Source of the DNA: an uncultured Modestobacter sp. | GTDB lineage: Bacteria; Actinomycetota; Actinomycetes; Mycobacteriales; Geodermatophilaceae | Direction of reading: 5' to 3' | DNA length: 64,000 bases | Assembly: GCF_947486615.1 (NCBI RefSeq) | Contig: NZ_CANKUD010000002.1 | Span: forward strand, 186,001 to 250,000 | Shown here: positions 57,398 to 64,000 of the stretch, piece by piece | Layout: each line of letters starts with the position of its first letter | Position numbering within the stretch: the stretch's first letter is position 1 | Program-made: the position numbers and the translations under genes | The notes under the pieces: model-generated | The model's input: the letters and a program-made list of their open reading frames with translations, nothing else | The model's database searches: none | What the model was told of the DNA's origin: nothing

Positions 57398-58575
57398 CGC
57401 CGCCGGCGGAACCGCCGCGGGACCGCCACCGGCGCCATGACCAGCCGGCCGAACTTCCAGGTCGCGCTGGCCCGCAGCTCCGACAGCTGCCGCACCGACT
57501 CCGCGTGCAGCCTGTCCAGCTCCGCGCGCAACTGCTGCTCCTGGAGCCGGCTGTGGTGGAGGTCGGCGTGCACGCTGGCCAGGTCCACGTTGATCGCGTC
57601 GACCTGGACCTGGGCGTCCGCGTACGCGTTCTCACTGCGCAGCCTGGCCTGGGTCAGCTCGGCTCGCAGACCGATGAGCTCGTCCACCAGACCGAGCCGC
57701 ACGAGCTGGTCGGCATGGTCTCCCCCGTCGCGGAGCTCCACCAGGTCGTCCACCACCCGGTCGCGGTCGGCGGTCACCTCGGCCCGCTCCCGCTCGGCGA
57801 GCTCGACGGCCGCCTGCAGGTCGTGGACCTGCTGCGCCAGCTCCTCGCGCTCCGGCCCGCCGGTCTGCTGCAGCCGGTCCAGGTCCCGCTGGGTCTCCAG
57901 CAGCGCCTGTCGCTTCGCCACCACCTCGCGGGACAACGGCGACACGAGCGCCTCGTAGCGAGCGACGAGCTCGACCGGGGTCAGCTCCGCCTTCTCGTAG
58001 ACCACCGCCCACGGGGACAAGAAGGAGGCATCGACGTCGGTCCGCCGGAAGAAGCCGTGCCGGGCGAAGTCCGCCGCCCAGGAGGCGGGCGTCCGCACGT
58101 TGATGTGCGTCGGCTCGGTGAAGTCGTCGGGGGTGGAGGAGATCAGCAAGGTGTCCGCGGCCGCGCAGAGGTTGCCGATGGCGCGCTGCGCATCGGGCGG
58201 CGACATGTGCTCGAGCACCTCGATGCAGGAGACCAGGTCGTACCGCTCGGTGAACGGCCGGGTGAGGTCGCGCACCTCCAGCCGCTCCCGCAGCCCATCC
58301 GGTGCACCGGCGACGGCGAACTCGGAGATGTCACCGCCGCGGGCGTCGACCCCCCGCTCGAGCAGGGCGCGCACGAACAGCCCGATGGCGCACCCCGCGT
58401 CGTACGTGCGCGCCGGGGCGAACGTGGCGACCACGGCATCGGCCACGGCACCGAAGAACTGCTTCCAGTGCGGCTCCTCGTAGGTGTAGGGCGGGCCCAG
58501 GTGGCCGTCGAAGTAGAACGCCGAGTAGTCCGCCGACGTCGTCCCCGCGGCACCGTCGGTGCGCTGCTCGGTCAT
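57394..58575 (-). CDS. SAM-dependent methyltransferase with long C-terminal coiled coil
   Basis: Protein of 393 residues. The N-terminal class I methyltransferase (about 45-190) has TYDAGCAIGLFVRALLERG as motif I near 57-75 and YDLVSCIEVLEHMSP near 110-124. From about 210 to 370 the sequence is highly charged and heptad-like (for example EREELAQQVHDLQAAVELAE), a predicted coiled coil of some 160 residues. It ends with SATWKFGRLVMAPVAVPRRF plus Arg, a basic amphipathic tail that may sit on the membrane or another enzyme. It is coupled by 4-bp overlaps to GT2 genes on both sides. The layout recalls WbdD, which caps and measures O-antigen chains, but no kinase domain is present. Confidence 0.85.
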   Translation of the reverse strand: MTEQRTDGAAGTTSADYSAFYFDGHLGPPYTYEEPHWKQFFGAVADAVVATFAPARTYDAGCAIGLFVRALLERGVDARGGDISEFAVAGAPDGLRERLEVRDLTRPFTERYDLVSCIEVLEHMSPPDAQRAIGNLCAAADTLLISSTPDDFTEPTHINVRTPASWAADFARHGFFRRTDVDASFLSPWAVVYEKAELTPVELVARYEALVSPLSREVVAKRQALLETQRDLDRLQQTGGPEREELAQQVHDLQAAVELAERERAEVTADRDRVVDDLVELRDGGDHADQLVRLGLVDELIGLRAELTQARLRSENAYADAQVQVDAINVDLASVHADLHHSRLQEQQLRAELDRLHAESVRQLSELRASATWKFGRLVMAPVAVPRRFRRRR

Positions 58576-60263
58576 GCCGCTCCTTCGTTCCCGCCGCCAT
58601 CGTCGGCGCCACGGGTCATCGGTGTGGTGTGCTGGTCTTCGAGCTGCCCGTGCACGGCCGGCTGAACGGCAGGCAGGTACTCGTCATGCTCCATCATGGT
58701 GCGCCAGCGGCGCAGGATCACGTCGCGCTCCCAGGAGAGCAGCCGGGCGATCCGGGTCTGCGACTCGAAGTGGAAGAGCTCGGCGTGCGGGGTGTAGACG
58801 ATCCGCTGGCCGCGCCGGCGGATCTTCAGGCAGAAGTCGACGTCGTTGTAGTTGAGCGGGAGGATCTCGGAGAAGCCGCCCACTGCGGCATGGTCGGCCG
58901 CCCGGACGACCGCACAAGCAGCCGTGACCCCGGAGCGGGCGCCGGCCAGCTGCGCGCTGCCACCCAGGGCCAGGGTGTTCGCCGGCCAGCCCAGCAGCGG
59001 ATGCCCGGCATGGCCGTCGCGGTAGCCGTGGCCGACGTGCTGCAGCGAACCGTCCTCCAACAGCAGCTTGGCGCCGACCAGCCCCACATCGGGATCGACC
59101 AGGTGCCCTGTCATCGCCGCCAGCCAGTCGGGCGACAGGACCTCGACGTCGTCGTTGAGGAAGCACAGCAGCTCACCGGTCGCAGCGACCGCACCGACGT
59201 TGCACTTGCGCGAGAAGTTGAACGGCTCGTCGAACAGCACGGTCCGCAGTCCGTCGCCGACGATGTCCGCCAGTTCGTCGAGCACCGCCTGCGGCGTGTC
59301 GGCGTCATGGACGACCACGAACTCCACCAGCCCGGGGAACCGGTCCGGGACCCAGACCGAACGGGCCAGCTCCACGACGTGGCACCGCTCGACCCCGCGC
59401 ACCACCGAGCTGCTCCCCCGGGTCGGGACGACGATGCTCACCCTGGCGTCGGCGGGTGGAGTCAGCCGCACCCACTGCCCGATGACCCGACCCCGCACCT
59501 CGACCGGGGTCACGTCGTCGACTGCCAGCCCGCGGCGGGCGCAGCTCGCCCGCGCCGCTGCGGCTGCATCCGTCGGCCGGACCAGCGGTGCACCGAGGTC
59601 CGCGCGACGGCGCACCAACGGCTCGGGGACATGGCCACCTGACCCACCCTCGGCGGCGCGCAGCACGAGGTCGTACCACTCCGCGGTCCCCATCCGCGGG
59701 TCGGGACCACCGAGCTCGCGCAGCGCAGACCGGGAGATCGCGACCCCGGCGGCGAAGTCCGGCTGGGCCAGCAGCAGCTCGGGCGAGGCCGTCGGCTTCT
59801 CCCACCGGTGCCAGGCCGAGCTCTCCCCGTTCCGCGGCAGCAGCTCGTCGCTGTAGAGCCAGCCGCCGTCACCTGCCGCAGCCCCCAGGCACCCGACCGC
59901 TTCCGCCGCCAGCGTGTCCCCGACCGGCAGGACCAGCAGCAACGCGCCGGCGGCGACGCGCAGCCCTTCGGCGAGCATCTCCCCCGGGGTCGCAGGGTGG
60001 ACCACCACCCGGCTGTCCTCCGCAGGCCCGGTGAGGGACGGCGGAGCTGGGACTCCCGAGACCGTGACGACCACCCACTGCCAGCGGGGATCGTGCTGCG
60101 CACGCAGCGAAGCCCAGGTCGCGGTCAGCAGGTCGGCAGCCGGTTCCCCACCGGCATCGGCGTCGAGGACGGTCACCACCGTCAGCGTCGGGTCCGCCCC
60201 CTCACCCTCGAACCGCCACTCCTCGTCCCTGCACCCGGCCCGGGCCGCCGCCGAACCGCTCAC
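58572..60263 (-). CDS. Double-domain glycosyltransferase family 2
   Basis: Protein of 563 residues. The N-terminal GT-A-like half (about 25-245) is divergent, with WLYSDELLPRNGESS in place of a clear catalytic DxD. The C-terminal GT-A domain (about 270-520) is complete: VSIVVPTRGSSS, FLNDDVEVLSPDWL, ACAVVRAADHAAVGGF, NYNDVDFCLKI. It resembles the enzyme two genes downstream, suggesting duplication with loss of activity in one half. GTG and ATG overlaps link it to its neighbours. Confidence 0.85.
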   Translation of the reverse strand: MSGSAAARAGCRDEEWRFEGEGADPTLTVVTVLDADAGGEPAADLLTATWASLRAQHDPRWQWVVVTVSGVPAPPSLTGPAEDSRVVVHPATPGEMLAEGLRVAAGALLLVLPVGDTLAAEAVGCLGAAAGDGGWLYSDELLPRNGESSAWHRWEKPTASPELLLAQPDFAAGVAISRSALRELGGPDPRMGTAEWYDLVLRAAEGGSGGHVPEPLVRRRADLGAPLVRPTDAAAAARASCARRGLAVDDVTPVEVRGRVIGQWVRLTPPADARVSIVVPTRGSSSVVRGVERCHVVELARSVWVPDRFPGLVEFVVVHDADTPQAVLDELADIVGDGLRTVLFDEPFNFSRKCNVGAVAATGELLCFLNDDVEVLSPDWLAAMTGHLVDPDVGLVGAKLLLEDGSLQHVGHGYRDGHAGHPLLGWPANTLALGGSAQLAGARSGVTAACAVVRAADHAAVGGFSEILPLNYNDVDFCLKIRRRGQRIVYTPHAELFHFESQTRIARLLSWERDVILRRWRTMMEHDEYLPAVQPAVHGQLEDQHTTPMTRGADDGGGNEGAA

Positions 60264-62761
60264 CTCTGCCGGAACCTCCCGCGGGCGAGCCGAGCCGCCC
60301 GGGCACCGAGCTTCTGAGCCAGGAGCTGCGGGCCACCATCGCGCAGGTAGGTGCGCACCAGCGCGGCGTCACCCCGCACCCCCTGCCACGGGGGCTCCAC
60401 CACGGAGACCCCGCGGCCGGTGTCGAGCCGGCCGTCGGCATCCAGCAGATCGTCCGCGCGGCGAGGGTCGCGGCAGAACGCGCGCAGCGGCTCCAGGACG
60501 CTCGACCACTGGTACTCCGGCACGATGCCGGCCAGGTTCGCCCGATAGCGGGCGTTCACCTCACTGTCGCTCAGCAGCGTGGTCAGCACCTCGGCCAGCC
60601 GCTCCACGTCGCCGGCGGGGACGGTGCAACCGAGTTCCCGCTGCTCGACCAGGGTGGCGAGCGAGTCGCCCTCGGTGCACACGATCGGCAACGAGGACCA
60701 GATGTAGTCCAGGATCCGGGTACGGAAGGAGAACGCCGTCTCGACGTGGTCCAGGTGGGTGCTGACCCCGATGTCGCTCTCCAGCAGGAAGTTCTGCCGC
60801 TCCTCGTAGGGCACCCACTCGTAGTTGAAGATCACCGTGCTGCCCAGCAGCCCGAGTTCCTCGGCCAGCTCACGGGCCTGGGTGGCCATCCGCATCTCCG
60901 GCACGGCCGGATTGGGGTGCTTGACACCCATGAAGAGCAGCCGCGCCTCCGGGACCCGGTCCCGAACGAGCGCCATGGCGCGGATCAGCGTCAGCGGGTC
61001 GAACCAGTTGTAGATGCCGCCGCCCCACAGCACGACCTTGTCGTCCTCGCCGATGCCCGGGAGCACACCCTTGACGCTGCGCCGGGTGGCGACGGGCGGC
61101 TGGTCCTCGACGCCGAACGGGACGACCGTGATCAGCGAGCCCAGCGTCTCGTCACGGTCGTACACCGCGGGGTTGACCCGGCCCAGGCCCGCCATCTGGC
61201 CGAGCCAGAAGTCCCGCTGCTTCTCCGAGGCGCACAGGAAGAAGTCGCCCCGGAGGATCTGCTCGTTGAGGACCCCGGTGGCCGACTGCACCACGTTCCG
61301 GCGTCCCTCGGGACCGAGGTCCTTCGCCTGCTCCAGCTGCTCCAGGTGGAAGGGGTCGTACATGTCGACGACGATCGGCTTCCGGCTGGCACGGAGGACG
61401 GGGTACTCGTGCATCAGGTACCCCTGGAAGACGATGACGTCCGCCCAGCGCTCGAGCTCGGCCATGTCCGCCTGCGTGGCCACCCGCCGCGTGGCGAAGT
61501 CGCTGCGCTGGAGGTCGCACACGGACGTCGTGGCGAGCACCACCTCGTGGTCCCCGGCCAGCGCCTTGGCGATCTGCAGAGCACGGATCGCCGGCCCGGC
61601 CATCCGCGCGGCGAGCGTGTCGCCGGTGAGCACGAGCACCCGCCGGCGAGCCCGGAAGGGCACGTCGACCTCGAAGGCCGCGCTGGCCGACTGGAAGTCG
61701 CGGACGAAGTCGATGTCGGGGATGTTCGGCACGAGGGGCATGCCGAACATGCGCAGCACCTCGCCGTCACTGCGCCGCCGGGCTCCCTGGACCTCCGCCC
61801 GGCTGCGGTCCAGCGAGGCCAGCTCCCGGACGAAGGCGTCGACGGCGTAGGCCGAGGCCAGCATCGTCTTGGACACCTCGGCCGTGGCCGGCTCGTCGGG
61901 GATCGGCGGCGTGACGGCGAGGTCCAGCGCCGAGCTGTCGGCGCCGCCGAGCACGACGCCGCGCCGGACGGCCAACGCGAGCGCCGGGGCGAGGAACCGG
62001 GCCAGGTTCTCGTCGCCGTAGTTCTTGTAGATGGTGAACAGCGCGTTCCGCTCGAGGAGGAACTGCTCGCGCCAGGCCCCGAGCTTGGACATCGAAGCGT
62101 GGTGCTTGTGCAGGACCAGGGCCCTGGGCACGTAGCGGACGCGGTGGCCGGCCAGCCACAGCCGCCAGCCCAGGTCCACGTCCTCGAAGAACATGAAGTA
62201 GCGCTCGTCGAAGCCGCCGACCTCCTCGAAGGCCGACCGGCGGACGACCAGCGCCGACCCGGTGCCGAACAGCACGTCGCGCGGGTCGTCCCAGCTGCCG
62301 TCGTCGACGGCGCCGACGTGCATCTTGAACCCCTGGCCGTACCAGGAGAGGGCGCTGCCCACGAAGTCGACGCGTTCACCGGACCAGTCCACGACCTTGG
62401 CCGCCACCGCCCCGATCGCGCTGTCCTGCAGGGCGTCGACGGCGGCGCCCAGGAAACCCGGCTCCGGCCGCGCGTCGTTGTTGATGAACGCGAGGTGATC
62501 GGTGCGGACCCCGCGGGCGCCGAGGTTGCACCCGCCCGCGAAGCCGAGGTTGCGGTTGGAGGCGATCACCTCCACGCCCGGGGCTGCCTCCCGGATGCGG
62601 CTCACGTCATCCCCGCCGCTGGCGTTGTCCACCACACGCACGCGGAGGCGGTCCTGCGGCCAGTCCAGCGCCTTGATGCCCTCGAGGCAGGCGATGGTGT
62701 CCTCGGCGCCCTTGTAGTTGACCACCACGATGGTGACCGAGTCGCTGTTCGTGGTCTTCAT
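60260..62761 (-). CDS. GT2-GT4 fusion glycosyltransferase
   Basis: Protein of 833 residues. The N-terminal GT2 domain (about 8-300) has VTIVVVNYKGAEDTIACLEG, VVDNASGGDD, LAFINNDARPEPGFL and FMFFEDVDLGWRLWLAGH. The C-terminal GT4-type GT-B domain (about 390-750) has RRVLVLTGDTLAARMAGPAI, VLWGGGIYNWFDPLTLIRA and LDYIWSSLPIVCTEGDSLA. Fusions of this kind couple two additions in one polymer-building enzyme. The ATG at 62761 has AGGAGA at ideal spacing; a longer upstream reading is rejected. Expressed with the Wzt-like ATPase 103 bp upstream. Confidence 0.9.
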   Translation of the reverse strand: MKTTNSDSVTIVVVNYKGAEDTIACLEGIKALDWPQDRLRVRVVDNASGGDDVSRIREAAPGVEVIASNRNLGFAGGCNLGARGVRTDHLAFINNDARPEPGFLGAAVDALQDSAIGAVAAKVVDWSGERVDFVGSALSWYGQGFKMHVGAVDDGSWDDPRDVLFGTGSALVVRRSAFEEVGGFDERYFMFFEDVDLGWRLWLAGHRVRYVPRALVLHKHHASMSKLGAWREQFLLERNALFTIYKNYGDENLARFLAPALALAVRRGVVLGGADSSALDLAVTPPIPDEPATAEVSKTMLASAYAVDAFVRELASLDRSRAEVQGARRRSDGEVLRMFGMPLVPNIPDIDFVRDFQSASAAFEVDVPFRARRRVLVLTGDTLAARMAGPAIRALQIAKALAGDHEVVLATTSVCDLQRSDFATRRVATQADMAELERWADVIVFQGYLMHEYPVLRASRKPIVVDMYDPFHLEQLEQAKDLGPEGRRNVVQSATGVLNEQILRGDFFLCASEKQRDFWLGQMAGLGRVNPAVYDRDETLGSLITVVPFGVEDQPPVATRRSVKGVLPGIGEDDKVVLWGGGIYNWFDPLTLIRAMALVRDRVPEARLLFMGVKHPNPAVPEMRMATQARELAEELGLLGSTVIFNYEWVPYEERQNFLLESDIGVSTHLDHVETAFSFRTRILDYIWSSLPIVCTEGDSLATLVEQRELGCTVPAGDVERLAEVLTTLLSDSEVNARYRANLAGIVPEYQWSSVLEPLRAFCRDPRRADDLLDADGRLDTGRGVSVVEPPWQGVRGDAALVRTYLRDGGPQLLAQKLGARAARLARGRFRQR

Positions 62762-62864
62762 GATCTCCTCTTGGAATCCGGAACGGGCGCGCGCCCCGCG
62801 GGTCCGGCGACCGGACACCCGAGCCCGACCGCCAGCACCCTCGCCGTGCCGTGCGGGCACACCC

Positions 62865-64000
62865 TCACCGGGTGGACGGGGGGGACTCGCTCCGCAGGTC
62901 CCAGGAGCCACCCAGGGACATGACGCCGTAGTGGTCTCGCGGCGTACCGGGGATGACGTGGAAGCGGAGCACCTTCTCCCGGTGGTCGAAGGCGTGCACC
63001 ACGCTGCGGTCGAAGACCGCAGCGGTGAGGTCGTAGGTCCCCGGCGTCAGCATGAGACGCGACACGTGCAGGTCCAGGTGACCGGTGCCGTGCAGAGTGC
63101 CGGTGCGGACCTCGGCGTCCCGGGTGTTGGGCCCGGTGACGTGCACCCCCTCCAGGGTGTGCAGGGCGATGCCGAACACCGGCTCGACCACCGGTGCCGC
63201 CGCCTCCCAGTGCAAGCGGACGACCACGTCGTCGCCGGTCGACACCTTCGTCGTCGACTGTCCGCCGGAGAGCACCTCGGCGCCGGTCAGCCGGACCTCG
63301 CCGCTACCCCAGCGGCTGTGCCCGGCCCCCTCCTCGGCGGCCGGCGCCTCCTCGACGACCCGGTCCTCGTGCGAGGCGCCGACGTACTCGTCCACCAGGT
63401 CCTCGGGCCGACCCACACCCTTGAGCTTGCCGTGGTCGAGCCAGGCGACCTCGTCGCACATGCTCCGCATGGTGCCGAGTGCATGGCTCACGATCACGAC
63501 TGTCCGACCCTCGGCGCGGAAGTCGGCGAACTTCTCCATGCACTTGCGCTGGAAGGACTCGTCACCCACCGCGAGCACCTCGTCGACCATCAGGATCTCG
63601 GGATCCACGTTGATCGCCACGGAGAACCCCAGCCGCACGTACATGCCCGAGGAGTAGTTCTTGACCGGGGAGTCGATGAACGTCTCCAGCCCGGCGAAGT
63701 CGACGATCTCGTCGAACTGACGGTCGATCTGCTTGCGCGACATGCCCAGGATCGACCCGTTGAGGTAGACGTTGTCCCGCCCGGACAGTTCCGGGTGGAA
63801 GCCCGCGCCCAGCTCGAGCAACGCCGAGACCTTGCCGTTCACCTGGGTGCGACCGTGATCGGGCACCAGGATGCCGGCCAGGCACTTCAGCATCGTGCTC
63901 TTGCCCGAGCCGTTGTGACCGATCAAGCCGAAGGTCTTGCCGGTCGGGATGGTCAGGTCGACGTCCCGGAGAGCCCAGAACTCGTCGAACTTGGCCCTGC
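62865..64000 (-). CDS. Polysaccharide ABC transporter ATP-binding protein (Wzt/TagH-like), 5' end beyond window
   Basis: Partial gene; 378 codons are visible and the start is past base 64000. The frame stays open from 63926 to the window edge (FDEFWALRDVDLTIPTGKTF). Walker A GHNGSGKST, the LSGRDNVYLNG block, signature NYSSGMYVRLGF and Walker B ILMVDEVLAVGDE are present. After the ATPase, about 150 residues form a beta-rich domain (DDVVVRLHWEA, HLDLHVSRLMLTPGTYDLTAAV) like the Wzt C-terminal carbohydrate-binding domain, which recognises the modified chain end. Its permease should lie to the right, outside the window. Confidence 0.92.
   Translation of the reverse strand, partial: RAKFDEFWALRDVDLTIPTGKTFGLIGHNGSGKSTMLKCLAGILVPDHGRTQVNGKVSALLELGAGFHPELSGRDNVYLNGSILGMSRKQIDRQFDEIVDFAGLETFIDSPVKNYSSGMYVRLGFSVAINVDPEILMVDEVLAVGDESFQRKCMEKFADFRAEGRTVVIVSHALGTMRSMCDEVAWLDHGKLKGVGRPEDLVDEYVGASHEDRVVEEAPAAEEGAGHSRWGSGEVRLTGAEVLSGGQSTTKVSTGDDVVVRLHWEAAAPVVEPVFGIALHTLEGVHVTGPNTRDAEVRTGTLHGTGHLDLHVSRLMLTPGTYDLTAAVFDRSVVHAFDHREKVLRFHVIPGTPRDHYGVMSLGGSWDLRSESPPSTR

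Noticed and set aside
60746-62923. 725-codon frame antisense to the GT2-GT4 fusion
   Set aside because: No domain, composition of an antisense shadow.

Overview
The window is very GC-rich, densely coded DNA with many GTG starts, 4-bp ATGA/GTGA gene overlaps and a full set of actinobacterial markers (WhiB, MtrAB-LpqB, F420 genes, DUF3499, WXG100/EccC-like proteins, SecA with a long Ala/Pro tail). Gene content and order from about 12.2 to 43 kb closely follow the Mycobacterium Rv3235-Rv3265 region (Rv3235-like, secA, hpf, comF, lpqB, mtrB, mtrA, sahH, manA, TobH/SIS, manB, DUF3499, metallopeptidase-like, whiB, fbiA, fbiB, manC, wbbL-like). With its composition this suggests a non-mycobacterial high-GC actinobacterium. 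Geodermatophilaceae (Blastococcus/Geodermatophilus/Modestobacter) is my best guess, by inference only.

Layout. 0-1.5 kb: a two-gene HTTM membrane pair. 1.6-6.3 kb: a divergent WXG100 / FHA-FtsK (EccC/EssC-like) type VII secretion pair. 6.3-10.4 kb: a DUF6912-like protein, a WS/DGAT acyltransferase with an altered active-site motif, and orphan CpaE- and CpaB-like Flp pilus genes. 10.4-12.9 kb: an excisionase-type HTH protein, a hypothetical, a LysM protein and an Rv3235-like protein. 13-30 kb: the conserved core of secA, hpf, comF, lpqB-mtrB-mtrA, sahH, manA, TobH, Trm112-like, manB and DUF3499. 30-36 kb: a degenerate metallopeptidase, a Wzz-like membrane protein, whiB and fbiA-fbiB for coenzyme F420. 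36-64 kb: surface polysaccharide functions. These are an acyltransferase, rmlC and rmlA, manC, a WbbL-like rhamnosyltransferase, several GT2/GT4 enzymes, a secreted serine hydrolase with four C-terminal repeats, a flippase-like protein, an epimerase, a DPM-type GT, a DUF2142 protein, and a leftward operon. The operon holds a Wzt-like ABC ATPase (cut by the window edge), a GT2-GT4 fusion, two double-GT2 enzymes and a methyltransferase with a long coiled coil.

How it works together: manA, manB and manC supply GDP-mannose, and rmlA and rmlC supply part of the dTDP-rhamnose pathway (rmlB and rmlD are not in the window). The glycosyltransferases assemble glycans, and the Wzt-type ATPase with its C-terminal carbohydrate-binding-like domain points to ABC-dependent export. 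The coiled-coil methyltransferase in the same operon resembles the chain-capping and ruler logic known from WbdD and is the best candidate here for an undescribed system. Non-coding highlights are a family of five related two-tier hairpins placed mostly just after stop codons, three 9-bp GTCACA repeats upstream of a whiB promoter (candidate MtrA box), three 10-bp TTGC repeats before the LysM gene, and a series of starts that look leaderless. No tRNA, rRNA, CRISPR array, insertion sequence or prophage gene was seen.
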